64,000 nucleotides of DNA from an uncultured Paracoccaceae bacterium (GCA_947500005.1 CANMQJ010000005.1:62001-126000); one strand, 5' to 3'. Shown: positions 51,980 to 63,158, counted from the stretch's first letter. The notes: a model not told the origin generated them from the sequence alone. Made by a program: numbers and translations.

Positions 51980-52012
51980 TCGAAGGGACGGATCGGAGGG
52001 CCTAGCACGACC

Positions 52013-53875
52013 ATGACTATGGAAACACCCGCCGATCCAGAAGCCAGGCCCGCCTCATCTGGGCAGGTCAGCTACGAAATATTCGATCAGGCTCTGTGGA
52101 ACCGCTTCGCGACTGCGGACTCTGTCGAGGGGTTCCTGGCGTCGTGGTTGGCCCTGATGTGTCGCAACATGCAGGCCGTGCAATCGGCGGTAGTCGTGCT
52201 TGGTGATCCCGATACCGGCCCGTTCACGCCGGTCGCGCATTGGCCAGACGAGAGATCCGTCGGATCGCGCCTGATGTCGGTGGCCGAGCAGGGGCTGGGC
52301 AAGCGCCAGCCGGTAATGGCTCCTGCCGAGGCCGGACAGGACATTGCCCTGCCGCTGCTGGTCGATGATCAGCTCTATGGCGTCGTCGCCCTGACCGTGG
52401 GCAAGGAAGGCACCGCCCCGGGCGAGGCAATCCGTCACCTGCGATGGGGCGCGGGCTGGATTGAGGTGCTCCTGCGCCGTGACCAGGGTCGCAGCTTCGA
52501 GAAGCTGCAGGCCCGTACCGCCACTGCGCTCGACATGCTGGCGACGGTCCTGGAGCAAAGGCGTTTCGAGGGTGCAGCGAATGCGCTGGTCACCGAGCTT
52601 GCGCAATCGCTGCACTGCGACCCGGTCAGCCTGGGTTTCGTCCGTCGCGGGTCGGCGCGGGTGCGCGCGATGAGCGCGGCTGCGGCCTTTGGCCAACGTA
52701 TGAGCCTTGTTCGCGATATCCGTGCCGCGATGAACGAGGCCATCGACCAGAAGGCCGTCGTGCTCTACCCCGCGCCCGAGGATTGGGATTACCGCGTCAG
52801 CCAGGCGCATGGCGAGTTGGTGGCCGCGCACAAGGCGGATCACGTGCTGACCGTGCCGATCCAGCATGATGGCGAAATCATAGGCGCACTGACGCTAGAG
52901 AAATCGGGGGGCGAAGGCTTCTCCGACGACACGGTCGGACTGGTCGATGCCATCGCGACGGTCGTGGGGCCGGTCCTGGAAGAGAAACGCCGCAACGACC
53001 GGTGGATCCTGGTCAAGGCGGTCGAAGCCGCTGGCCATCAGCTGGTGCGCCTTCTTGGGCCTCGGCATTTCGGGCGCAAGCTTGCCACCGTGATCTTTCT
53101 GGTCTTGGCTTGGGTCTTCGCGACCACCACCACGACCTTTACCGTAACGGCGCCGGCCGAATTGCAGGGCGAAATCCAGCGCACCATTGTGGCTCCGTTC
53201 AACGGTTATCTCGCCGAGGAGACGGTTCAGGCGGGGGCGCTGGTCGAGGATGGGCAGGTCATGGCCCGGCTCGACAATCGCGACCTTGCATTGGAAAAGC
53301 TTCGCCTGACCACTACCCGAGGTCAGAGGCGAGCCGAATACGATCAGGCGCTCGCCGCGCGCGAACGGGCCGAGGCCAACATCATCGAAACCCAGATCCA
53401 GCAGATCGACAGCCAGATCGCGCTGGTCGATGAGCAGATCGCGCGGACTGAGATCCGTGCACCCTTTGCAGGCGTCGTCGTGTCGGGTGATCTCAGCCAA
53501 TCCATCGGGGCAACGGTCGAACGGGGCCAGGAACTGTTCAAGATCGCGCCGCTCGACGGCTACCGCGTCGTCATGGAGGTAGACGAGACCGATCTGGCCC
53601 AAATCGGCATAGGGCAGGAGGGCCAATTGCGCGTGGCATCGCTGCCTGATCTGCCTTTGGGCTACGTGGTCACGCGGGTCACACCGATCTCCGATCAGCG
53701 CGAGGGGCGCAACTTCTTTCGCGTGGATGCGAGGCTTCTTGACAGCGATCCCCGGCTACGCCCCAGCATGGAAGGTGTGGCGCGGACCGCAATCGGCGAG
53801 CGGCTGTTGATCGAGGTCTGGACCCGCCCGCTGGTTGACTGGGCCAAGATGGCATATTGGCGCTGGAAGCCCTGA
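52013..53875 (+). CDS. GAF-domain/HlyD fusion, inner-membrane periplasmic adaptor
   Basis: The protein has 620 residues and starts 33 nt after the giant gene. The N-terminal ~350 residues hold two GAF-like segments (SVEGFLASWLALMCRNMQAV with QDIALPLLVDDQLYGVVALT; LVTELAQSLHCDPVSLGFVR with VPIQHDGEIIGALTLEKSGG). One transmembrane helix follows near 363-382 (KLATVIFLVLAWVFATTT). Then comes a HlyD-type adaptor with a lipoyl half-motif (IVAPFNGYLAEETVQAGALV), a helical hairpin, the second lipoyl half (TEIRAPFAGVVVSGDLSQSI) and a beta-barrel (YRVVMEVDETDLAQIGIGQE). The role is to link inner and outer steps of export; the GAF part may sense a cytoplasmic ligand (inference). Only 3 nt separate it from the next gene. 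Confidence 0.88.
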   Translation: MTMETPADPEARPASSGQVSYEIFDQALWNRFATADSVEGFLASWLALMCRNMQAVQSAVVVLGDPDTGPFTPVAHWPDERSVGSRLMSVAEQGLGKRQPVMAPAEAGQDIALPLLVDDQLYGVVALTVGKEGTAPGEAIRHLRWGAGWIEVLLRRDQGRSFEKLQARTATALDMLATVLEQRRFEGAANALVTELAQSLHCDPVSLGFVRRGSARVRAMSAAAAFGQRMSLVRDIRAAMNEAIDQKAVVLYPAPEDWDYRVSQAHGELVAAHKADHVLTVPIQHDGEIIGALTLEKSGGEGFSDDTVGLVDAIATVVGPVLEEKRRNDRWILVKAVEAAGHQLVRLLGPRHFGRKLATVIFLVLAWVFATTTTTFTVTAPAELQGEIQRTIVAPFNGYLAEETVQAGALVEDGQVMARLDNRDLALEKLRLTTTRGQRRAEYDQALAARERAEANIIETQIQQIDSQIALVDEQIARTEIRAPFAGVVVSGDLSQSIGATVERGQELFKIAPLDGYRVVMEVDETDLAQIGIGQEGQLRVASLPDLPLGYVVTRVTPISDQREGRNFFRVDARLLDSDPRLRPSMEGVARTAIGERLLIEVWTRPLVDWAKMAYWRWKP

Positions 53876-53878
53876 GAC

Positions 53879-56035
53879 ATGGACAAGGTCTTTCTCTCGC
53901 AGAACTGGTACCGCGTCGCAGGGTTGAAGCCTCGCCTCAGGCGCCATACTCGCCTCTTCCGTACCCGCTATCGTGGACAGCTGTGGTACGTACTTCAAGA
54001 TCGGACATCGGGCCGGTTTCACCGGTTTTCACCGTCGAGTTATCACGTCATCTCGATGCTGGACGGGCAACGCACCGTGCAGGAAATCTGGGACATCACC
54101 TGCGACCAACTCGATGACGAGACATTGACGCAGGACGAGGTGATCCGCCTGCTTGGTCAGCTTCACGCGGCCGACGTGCTTGTGGGTGACGTGTTGCCTG
54201 ATATCGAGGAACTCGCCGATCGCGGAGAGAAACAGCGCAACCGCAAGCTGATGATGAGCTTCATGAATCCGCTTGCCGTGCGCTTTCCCCTGATCGACCC
54301 GGACGATTTCGTAACCGCGACCTTTCCATTGGTACGCCCCTTCATCTCGTGGTTCGGCGCGCTGATCTTTCTGTGCGTGGTGGGATATGGCGGGTTTCTC
54401 GCGCTGTCACATTGGGAAGAACTGACCAGGAACGTCGCGGACAGGGTTCTGACCGCGCAGAATATCGGCATCCTTGCCCTGACCTATATCGGCGTGAAGA
54501 CAGTGCATGAGCTTGGCCATGCCTATGTCGTCAAGAAATGGGGCGGAGAGGTTCACGAGATCGGCCTGATGTTCCTCGTCTTCATGCCGGTACCCTATGT
54601 CGATGCCTCGGATTCCATGCGCTTCCCCTCGAAGTGGCAGCGCGCCCTGGTCGGGGCGGCGGGTATCCTGGTGGAGTTCTTTCTGGCCGCCCTCGCCATG
54701 ATCGTGTGGATCAATGCCGAGGATGGGCTGGTGCGGGCCTTTGCCTATAACACCATGCTGATCGGGGGCATTTCCACGCTCCTTTTCAACGGAAACCCGC
54801 TGCTGAAATTCGACGGCTATTACGTGATGTCGGACATCATCGAAATTCCGAACCTGGCCCAACGGTCGAAAAACTACATCGGGTACCTGATCAAGCGCTA
54901 TGCCTTTGGCATCGAACACGCGCAGAACCCGGCGACCGGGCCGGGAGAGCCGGGATGGTTCGTGTTCTACGGGCTGGCCTCGTTCGCGTACCGGGTGTTC
55001 ATCACCTTCGCCATCGTGCTGTTCGTCAGTCAGCAATTCTTCTTCCTTGGCATCCTGCTGGCCATCTGGGCGGTGATCCTGATGTTCGGCTGGCCCCTGC
55101 TCAAGCATGTCTGGTTCCTGCTGGCCAACCCCGCCCTGCGACGCAAGCGCAGCCGGGCCTTCGCCGTGACCGGTGCCAGCCTTGCCGCGATTGCCGCGCT
55201 TTTTTTCGCGGTCCCCTTGCCGCAGGCCACGATGGCCGAGGGCGTGGTCTGGGTTCCCGGAGACCGCATCATTCATGCAGGCGCCGACGGTGTCGTGACC
55301 GAGATGACGGTGAAGCCCGGCAGCCGGGTCGCACGGTCCGAAGCGGTGTTGACGCTGGACGATCCGATGGCGGAAGCGCGCGTTCGCCTGCTTGAGGGAT
55401 ATATCGAGGAGTTGCGCCGACGCGTATCGGCGCAGACGCTCTCGGACCGGTCCGCCGCGCGCGTGTTGCAGGAGGAAATGCGCGGGGCCCAGGCGGATCT
55501 GGCGCTGACCCGCGAACGGCTTGAGAGCCTGACTGTCCGGTCCGGGGCAGAGGGCATTCTGGTCTTGCCACAAGGCGAAGATCTGCTGGGGCGATTCCTG
55601 CACAAGGGGCAGGTCGTTGCCTATGTCACCGATTTCCGCGATCCCCTGATTCGTGTCGTGGTTCCCGAAGGCCGAAGCGATCTGGTGCGCAGCGAAACAC
55701 GAAGCGTGGAGCTTCGCTTCGCCTCGGATCCGGACACGACCGTTCCGGCCAGAGTCGAGCGCGAGGTGCCCGCGCTCACCGCAAGCCTGCCTAGCCTGGC
55801 GCTCTCGACCGAGGGCGGGGGCCGCGTTCCGCTCGACCCTGGGGCCAGCGGCCGAGCGGGCCAGCGGCAGACTCTCTCGAATTTCCTGCATCTGGATATT
55901 CGACTGGCGGCAGACACCAGATTTCGCGGGCTGGGCGAGCGGGTTCACGTCCGTTTCGATCACGGCGAGGAACCCGTCGCGCGTCAACTCTACCGCGCCT
56001 TGCGCCAGGTTTTCCTGCGTCACTTCGATATTTGA
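53879..56035 (+). CDS. PqqD-like / M50 site-2-protease-like / HlyD fusion membrane protein
   Basis: The protein has 718 residues. Residues ~25-105 resemble a PqqD/RRE-type peptide-binding domain (GQLWYVLQDRTSGRFHRFSP, TVQEIWDITCDQLDDETLTQ, VIRLLGQLHAADVLVGD). Several membrane helices follow. The zinc motif HELGH (210-214) is followed by GGEVHEIGLMFLVFMPVPYV, and NPLLKFDGYY (D312) supplies the third ligand, as in M50/S2P metalloproteases. After the last helix (~440) a HlyD-like part has GDRIIHAGADGVVTEMTVKP, a coiled hairpin and SGAEGILVLPQGEDLLGRFL. Such M50-HlyD proteins are known next to other HlyD genes. Here it probably recognises, processes or passes on the giant protein (inference). Confidence 0.87.
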   Translation: MDKVFLSQNWYRVAGLKPRLRRHTRLFRTRYRGQLWYVLQDRTSGRFHRFSPSSYHVISMLDGQRTVQEIWDITCDQLDDETLTQDEVIRLLGQLHAADVLVGDVLPDIEELADRGEKQRNRKLMMSFMNPLAVRFPLIDPDDFVTATFPLVRPFISWFGALIFLCVVGYGGFLALSHWEELTRNVADRVLTAQNIGILALTYIGVKTVHELGHAYVVKKWGGEVHEIGLMFLVFMPVPYVDASDSMRFPSKWQRALVGAAGILVEFFLAALAMIVWINAEDGLVRAFAYNTMLIGGISTLLFNGNPLLKFDGYYVMSDIIEIPNLAQRSKNYIGYLIKRYAFGIEHAQNPATGPGEPGWFVFYGLASFAYRVFITFAIVLFVSQQFFFLGILLAIWAVILMFGWPLLKHVWFLLANPALRRKRSRAFAVTGASLAAIAALFFAVPLPQATMAEGVVWVPGDRIIHAGADGVVTEMTVKPGSRVARSEAVLTLDDPMAEARVRLLEGYIEELRRRVSAQTLSDRSAARVLQEEMRGAQADLALTRERLESLTVRSGAEGILVLPQGEDLLGRFLHKGQVVAYVTDFRDPLIRVVVPEGRSDLVRSETRSVELRFASDPDTTVPARVEREVPALTASLPSLALSTEGGGRVPLDPGASGRAGQRQTLSNFLHLDIRLAADTRFRGLGERVHVRFDHGEEPVARQLYRALRQVFLRHFDI

Positions 56036-56171
56036 ACCATACCGATTTCACGCCCGCGCAGTGACGACGCAACAAGAAAGACCTTTGTACAAAACCAGTT
56101 GCAGGTTATCGTCACAGGTGTGGGGAGCGAAATTCTACAAGTCGAAATTGTGACAAGGAGGGAATTCCGAC
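56036..56171 (+). promoter_or_regulatory. Leader of the sapC-secA part with strong ribosome site
   Basis: This is the largest gap (136 nt) in the export gene run. It is locally AT-rich, has CGAAATT twice 15 bp apart (56128, 56143), and ends with AAGGAGGG at 56155-56162, 9 nt before the ATG at 56172. TTGTAC at 56085 and TTATCG at 56106 (15-bp spacer) form only a weak promoter. Separate expression of the downstream genes is possible. Confidence 0.35.
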
Positions 56172-57024
56172 ATGACCCAACTGTTGTTTTACGAAAATGC
56201 CACGCCAGTCAGTTCCGAGCGCCACAAGAAGACCTCGGTCAAGACCGGAGCGAACACCTACAAGTTCGCGGAAAAGGTCAATTCCGTGCCGCTGACTGCG
56301 ATCGAGTTCGGGCAAGCTGCTGTCGAATATCCCATTGTCTTTTCCGGCACCGAAGAAACCGTCATGCCCTGCGCCATCCTGGGCGCGACGGCGACGCGCA
56401 ACCTGTTCGTCAAGCAGGACGGAAGCTGGGGCGGCAAATACGTGCCCGCCTTCATCCGCCGTTATCCCTTCGTTTTTGCTCAGGATGACGGTGGCAAGAA
56501 ACTGATCCTGCATATCGATGAGAGCTTCGAAGGGGTGAACAAGGACGACCGTGGCGAGCGCCTGTTCGATTCCGATGGCACTCAGACACAGTACCTCAAG
56601 AATGTCCTGGCCTTCTTGCAAGACTATCAACAACGGTTCAATCGCACGCAGCTGTTCTGTAAGCGGCTTCTGGAGCTTGACCTGCTGCGCCCGATGGAGG
56701 CGCAGTTCTCTCTCCCCTCGGGTGAGCGGCAATCGCTCTCCGGCTTCCAGACGGTGGATCGGGAGAAGCTCAAGGCGGTGAGCAACGAGGATCTGGGCAA
56801 GATGATGCGCACGGACGAGCTTGAATGCCTGTTCCTGCACCTCTCTTCACTGCGCCATTTCAGCTCCATCGCCGAGCGGTTCTCCATCGAGGGCGACATG
56901 GGGGCGATGTCGTCCAGCTTCGAAGCCGGTTCCGCCTTGGACGACGATATCCCGGTGGCCGAACCGGTCGAACCCGGCTCGGAAATGAAGGCCAACGGCT
57001 CGGCCAAGGCCGCGCTGGAGCCGG

Positions 57025-57032
<8 letters not shown>
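56172..57032 (+). CDS. SapC family protein
   Basis: The protein has 286 residues with an excellent ribosome site. It matches the SapC family (PF07277) in order: NSVPLTAIEFGQAAVEYPIV near 36-55, FSGTEETVMPCAILGATATR, WGGKYVPAFIRRYPFVFAQD near 85-105, the FEGVNKDDRGERLFDSDG region, then a helical LQDYQQRFNRTQLFCKRLLE and LVDREKL-like C-terminal part, followed by an acidic linker (~245-286). There is no signal peptide or TM segment, so it should be cytoplasmic. SapC was named in the Campylobacter fetus S-layer (sapCDEF) export operon, but its function is not established. Here it overlaps the SecA-like gene by 8 nt, which argues that the two products act together. Confidence 0.88.
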
Positions 57033-59057
<2,025 letters not shown>

Positions 59058-59061
<4 letters not shown>

Positions 59062-59882
59062 TCCATGGTATCCGCATGACCCGAGGCCGTTTTTGTGCTG
59101 CAGCCCTTCTTCTTGTCCTCGCCACGAGTGCCCGTGCCGAAACCTTCGATTGCGTGATCGTACCGGCCATCACGGTCAGCGTCGGTTCTCCCGTCTCGGG
59201 CCTACTTGGCGAGGTCTTCGTGGATCAGGGCGATCTGGTGACACCGGGGCAGGAAATTGCTGTCCTGCGTTCGGAGGTGGAGCGCAAGACGGTGGAACTG
59301 CTCGAGGTGCAGGCTCTGAGCGAGGCCGAGATCGAGGCACAGGAAAGCCGCCTCAACCTGGCGCAAAAGCGTCTCGCGCGCATCCAGGACCTGGTGGACC
59401 GCCAAGTGAGCCCGCGTGAACAACTCGAGGCAGCCGAAGCCGATGTCGAAGTGATCGAGCGCGAGAAGAGCATCGCCGAAATGCGCCGGCAGGTGGCCGG
59501 TCTCGAGTTGGAACGCGCACGCGCGCAGCTTGACCAGCGGGTGATCCGCAGCCCGCTCAAGGGGGTAGTGGTGGCAAGGCATCTTTATAGCGGCGAGTTC
59601 CTGCACTCCGAAGCCCATGTCGCCACCATCGCGCAGATTGATCCTCTGCATGTCGAGGCTTATCTGCCGGTGGAACTCTACCGGGCCGTCGAGCCAGGCA
59701 TGACGCTCAAGGTTTTTCCCGAAGCCCCTGTCGAGGGCGAACTCGCCGCGCAGATCGATGTGATCGACCGCGTCTTCGATGCAGCCTCGGGAACCTTCGG
59801 TGTAAGGTTGTCTCTGCCCAACGAGGACCTTGCCATCCCGGCCGGACACCGATGCCGCCTGGAACTGGACCTGCCGGGATGA
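59058..59882 (+). CDS. Periplasmic adaptor (HlyD/RND-MFP type) with signal peptide
   Basis: The protein has 274 residues, starting at ATGA overlapping the SecA-like stop; a second ATG at 59076 gives a cleaner signal peptide (MTRGRFCAAALLLVLATSARA). The mature part has the lipoyl half-motif SPVSGLLGEVFVDQGDLVTP, a helical hairpin rich in Glu/Gln/Arg (~75-145, SEAEIEAQESRLNLAQKRLA), the second half IRSPLKGVVVARHLYSGEFL and beta-barrel strands (IDPLHVEAYLPVELYRAVEP). It is smaller than typical RND adaptors, and no RND pump or outer-membrane channel is adjacent. As last gene of the coupled run it likely contributes a periplasmic bridge for the export machinery, together with the two HlyD fusions upstream. 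Confidence 0.85.
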
Positions 59883-60110
59883 AGTGCCGCGTTGTCGAAA
59901 TATGTGGACGTGAGGCAGAGAGGACGGTTCGGCGGCGTCAGCAATTGCCTAAGCCTTGTCGCAACGAGCCGAGCGATCATCTGGGCCTGGCCGGCTTTGG
60001 TGTGCCTCTCGCGCGAAGGCGATCGGACTCCGGCAGTCGAGTAGCGGACAGCGTCTTGCCTGTCACATGCGCGGCGCGACTGGCAACTTGGGACATCGAA
60101 AGTGAGGAAG
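59883..60110. other. Gene-free spacer between convergent genes
   Basis: About 230 bases between convergent genes, with no recognisable gene and no clear plus-strand terminator. Short frames here have no domain signature. Confidence 0.5.
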
Positions 60111-60143
60111 AAAAGCGCCCCGATCCTGGTGGGACCGGGGCGC
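60111..60143 (-). terminator. Intrinsic terminator of the minus-strand 986-aa gene
   Basis: GCGCCCCG (60115-60122) pairs perfectly with CGGGGCGC (60136-60143) around a 13-nt loop. Read on the minus strand the stem is followed by TTTTCTTCC. It lies 55 nt beyond the stop codon at 60198. The stem could also slow plus-strand transcripts arriving from the export genes. Confidence 0.8.
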
Positions 60144-60197
60144 CGCTTCGTGGTTCAGGACGAAACCTCGCCCCCAGCAGGTTACGCGTGTTGAACC

Positions 60198-63158
60198 TCA
60201 GACGAACACGAGGTCATCGACCGGCAGTTCATAGCCGGTGAAGATGCCGGCGCCTTCGAAGGCCAATCCCGCGACATCTTCGAGCAGATGGTCGGTCTCG
60301 GTGTCGAAGCTCTGCTCCTCCTGCGCGAAGTAGTCGATCGTCGCGACGGTTCCGTCATTGGTCATGTCGGTCTGGCGCAGCACGACGGGGTTGAACCCGT
60401 TGTAGGAGGACAGGATCGCGGCAACAAGCGGGTCGGTTCCGACTTCGCTGTCGAGCGTGACAGACCCGCCTGTGTGGTCGACCGCATCCTCGGCCAGGAA
60501 GGCCTGCCCGTCGAGACCATTGCCCCAGTCGATCAGACCGGACGCGTCGGCACTTTCGATTGCGACCCAGCCCAGAACCTCTTCGACGTGGTAGTTCTCG
60601 TTGTTCTCCTGCTCATGGAGGCGAACCTCGAAACCCTCCTCGGTGATGTTGTTCGTCCGTGCAAAGGCCCAGTCGGCCCCGTTATTGGTCTGCAGTTGCA
60701 CGAGAACGATCGGCGCGGACTCGAAGGCGGCCTCGAAGGTGACCTGCTCGAAGACGTTGAGCGCACCGCCGCCGATCGTGGTCGTGCCCACTTCGATCAT
60801 GCTGCCGTCCATCAGGCTCCAGACACCTTCCTCGAATGTCAGCATGGCCACGTCTTCGGCAACATGCGAACGGTCGAGATAGTTCGGCTCGTCGATAAAG
60901 GCGGTGACGCCCGTTTCTGTCACCTCGGTCAACTGGACCGTGGCGGTCTGCCACCCATTGAAGGATGGCGGCGTCATGAACACCACGGGGTTCTCGAAGA
61001 CCGTGCCGTCCTGATAGGTTATGGTTGCGCCGTCGCTGTCGAGCCCGATGACCTCCTGAACGGACCCGATGGCCTCGATCGCCGCATATTCGATGTCCAG
61101 CTGCATGTCGTAGAGCTGGGTCGAGTCCTGGCGGTCGCCCTTGAGATAGACCGCGGTATCGAACGCGTTATGCGTCAGGTTCATTCCGTTGGGCGTGATC
61201 GCCGACAGGATCGGCCCGGTGGGCATCGCATCGCCCGCGCCCAACAGCGATCCGCTGCCATCGTCGACCTTTTGCCAGCCCTCGTCGATCACGCCATCGC
61301 CGTTCTCGTCAAGCCGGCCCGGATCCACGAACATCCAGCCCGAACTGTGGCTGAAGGGTGATGGATCTGGGATACCGTCGCCATTCGCGTCCGCGTCCCA
61401 GTCCAGCAGGTTCAGCGTGGTGGTGGTGTTCTCTCCGGTTTCGTACTTGATGTTGTCACGCTGGTAGGGCGGCTGGGAATTCTCCACGAGCGGAACTTCG
61501 AGACCGGGCAGGTCCTGTCCGAACTTGTTCGGGGTCAGGCGCCAGCGTGGACCCGAGATCAGGAACTCGTCATCGAACCCTGCGGCTTCGGCTTCTTCTC
61601 TCGAACGGAAGCTCTCGAAGATGTTCACGTTCGGATTGTTGCGGGCATAGGCGCTGTCATCCAGATAGGACCACTCGAACGGTTCGCGATCGACGGTGGT
61701 GTACCATGCGTCGGTGAACCCTTCGCGCATATCCTCGGAAGAGAAGGTCAGGTCGGCAGCCGCGGCACTTGCGGCCAGCGATTCATCCTTGAGAACGGTT
61801 CCGATGAAATCGCCGTTTGCGTCCTGGTTCCGATAGCCGACGAAGTTGCCGTCGACATCCAGAACGGGCGTGCCGCCCACCCAGGGATCGACGCTCCCGT
61901 TCTCGTCCAGCTTGAAGTAGCTGGGCAGGAAGGTGCCTTCGCCATTGTAGCTGTCGACCGGTGAGACCCACAGCGTGTTGGACGGATCGTCGGGGTCCTG
62001 GATGACCACGTAGGAGGGCAGGCGCCCGATCGCGGCTTCGTTCTCATAGTCCTCCGGTCGGACCTGGTCGTTGGGGTTGTTGGTGATCTCGTGGTGGATC
62101 ACCAGGTCGGCGCGCGTGATGACGAAGCCGAGCCCGCCATTCTCATGCGCATCGGACACGCCGTTGCTGTCGGCATCCGCCGTCCACTCCTCCGGCAGGT
62201 CCATGTTGACCTCCATCCGGATATCGTTTGGACGCTTGACCGCCTCGCCAAAGCGGTAGAGCAGCTTGCCGTCATCCTTGACCGTGACCGAGAAGTCCTG
62301 GCTGTAGGCGATGTCGTAGTTGATGGTCGATTCGTTCGGCGCCAGGATGTCGGTCACGTCGGCCGTGCCCCCGAACCCGTTGAGGAAGCCGTCGACCACG
62401 TCCGCTGTGCCGTCCATGTCCAGATCGACACCGCCAACGGTGATGGTTTCCGGCGTTCCGTCGCCGTCGACATCGGCGTCGATATTGACGGACAACGTCT
62501 GGAACTCATCGTTTGTCCCGTCCCGGTCAAAGTCGAGATCGGTATAGGTCTGCGGGTTGCTTGAAGTGTCGACATTGTCGATTGCCCGCTGAAGCGCCTC
62601 TGTGAGTTCATCGACATACATGTCGTGCGTCAGCCCGGGTTCATAGGCGCCATCGGGTCCGGTCGGTCGCAGTTCGCGCAGGCGCAGGTCGTTGTCGAGC
62701 GGCGCGATCGCGTCCGGATCGTCCGGGAACCGCTGATCCGACAGGACCTGGGCCATCACGTTGTAATGTTCGGTCGACGCCTTCACCAGCGAGCCGCCGA
62801 TGCCCAGCGACCAGGTGCCCAGAGGCCCGCTGGACTTGAACACGTCCGTTGCCGCATTCCGAAGCGAGAGGCCGGTCACCAAAGTCGGGTCGGTTTCATC
62901 ATAGATGTTGCCGGCGAAACCTTCGCCGTAATCGCCGTCCAGCACCTTGGTCTCGGCGCCGACGAAATCCGTGACGTAAAAGCCGAACTCGCTGTCGATG
63001 GCCGACAGGACGTTGCCGTCCTTGTCGACGAACTGCGGTACGACCGACCCGTCAATGTCGATGATGCTTGGGTTTTCCGGATAGCTGACACCCGTGAACG
63101 TTCCGACGATATCGTCGAGACTGAAGGTGTGCAGCGATGAAATGAAGTTCGTTGCCAT
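60198..63158 (-). CDS. Large acidic secreted-type protein with Ca-loop motifs and lectin-like C-terminal repeats
   Basis: The protein has 986 residues; the ATG at 63158 has GGGGAG about 9 nt upstream. There is no signal peptide (MATNFISSLHTFSLDDIVGT). The chain is very acidic and contains several DxDxDGxxD-type loops like EF-hand/thrombospondin type 3 Ca sites: DFDRDGTND, DADVDGDGTPE, DLDMDGTAD, DADSNGVSDAHE, DADANGDGIPD, LDENGDGVIDE. The last ~290 residues hold three related ~90-residue domains with the pattern PVVFMTPPSFNGWQTATVQL, GxxAxIxExxYxDxxHxAExVAxLxFE, resembling H-type-lectin-like modules common in marine alphaproteobacterial exoproteins. The absence of a signal peptide and the acidic-hydrophobic end (PVDDLVFV) suggest type I-like export (inference). 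The function is unknown; it may be a surface or matrix protein. Confidence 0.85.
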   Translation of the reverse strand: MATNFISSLHTFSLDDIVGTFTGVSYPENPSIIDIDGSVVPQFVDKDGNVLSAIDSEFGFYVTDFVGAETKVLDGDYGEGFAGNIYDETDPTLVTGLSLRNAATDVFKSSGPLGTWSLGIGGSLVKASTEHYNVMAQVLSDQRFPDDPDAIAPLDNDLRLRELRPTGPDGAYEPGLTHDMYVDELTEALQRAIDNVDTSSNPQTYTDLDFDRDGTNDEFQTLSVNIDADVDGDGTPETITVGGVDLDMDGTADVVDGFLNGFGGTADVTDILAPNESTINYDIAYSQDFSVTVKDDGKLLYRFGEAVKRPNDIRMEVNMDLPEEWTADADSNGVSDAHENGGLGFVITRADLVIHHEITNNPNDQVRPEDYENEAAIGRLPSYVVIQDPDDPSNTLWVSPVDSYNGEGTFLPSYFKLDENGSVDPWVGGTPVLDVDGNFVGYRNQDANGDFIGTVLKDESLAASAAAADLTFSSEDMREGFTDAWYTTVDREPFEWSYLDDSAYARNNPNVNIFESFRSREEAEAAGFDDEFLISGPRWRLTPNKFGQDLPGLEVPLVENSQPPYQRDNIKYETGENTTTTLNLLDWDADANGDGIPDPSPFSHSSGWMFVDPGRLDENGDGVIDEGWQKVDDGSGSLLGAGDAMPTGPILSAITPNGMNLTHNAFDTAVYLKGDRQDSTQLYDMQLDIEYAAIEAIGSVQEVIGLDSDGATITYQDGTVFENPVVFMTPPSFNGWQTATVQLTEVTETGVTAFIDEPNYLDRSHVAEDVAMLTFEEGVWSLMDGSMIEVGTTTIGGGALNVFEQVTFEAAFESAPIVLVQLQTNNGADWAFARTNNITEEGFEVRLHEQENNENYHVEEVLGWVAIESADASGLIDWGNGLDGQAFLAEDAVDHTGGSVTLDSEVGTDPLVAAILSSYNGFNPVVLRQTDMTNDGTVATIDYFAQEEQSFDTETDHLLEDVAGLAFEGAGIFTGYELPVDDLVFV
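60225..61100 (-). repeat. Three tandem lectin-like modules
   Basis: Three diverged copies of about 90 residues end in DVAMLTFEEG, VLGWVAIESA and DVAGLAFEGA. Each has a preceding strand pattern VVFMTPPSFNG, IVLVQLQTNNG or VAAILSSYNG. Confidence 0.65.

Noticed and set aside
15863..51979. Splitting the 36-kb frame into several genes
   Set aside because: The frame is uninterrupted, with repeat units crossing any possible internal start, and one coherent order from LEPR-XLL leader to metzincin end.
60064..60082. Small inverted repeat-like GC tract after the adaptor gene as a plus-strand terminator
   Set aside because: No convincing stem with a T-run on the plus strand. The clear hairpin at 60115-60143 is oriented for the minus-strand gene.
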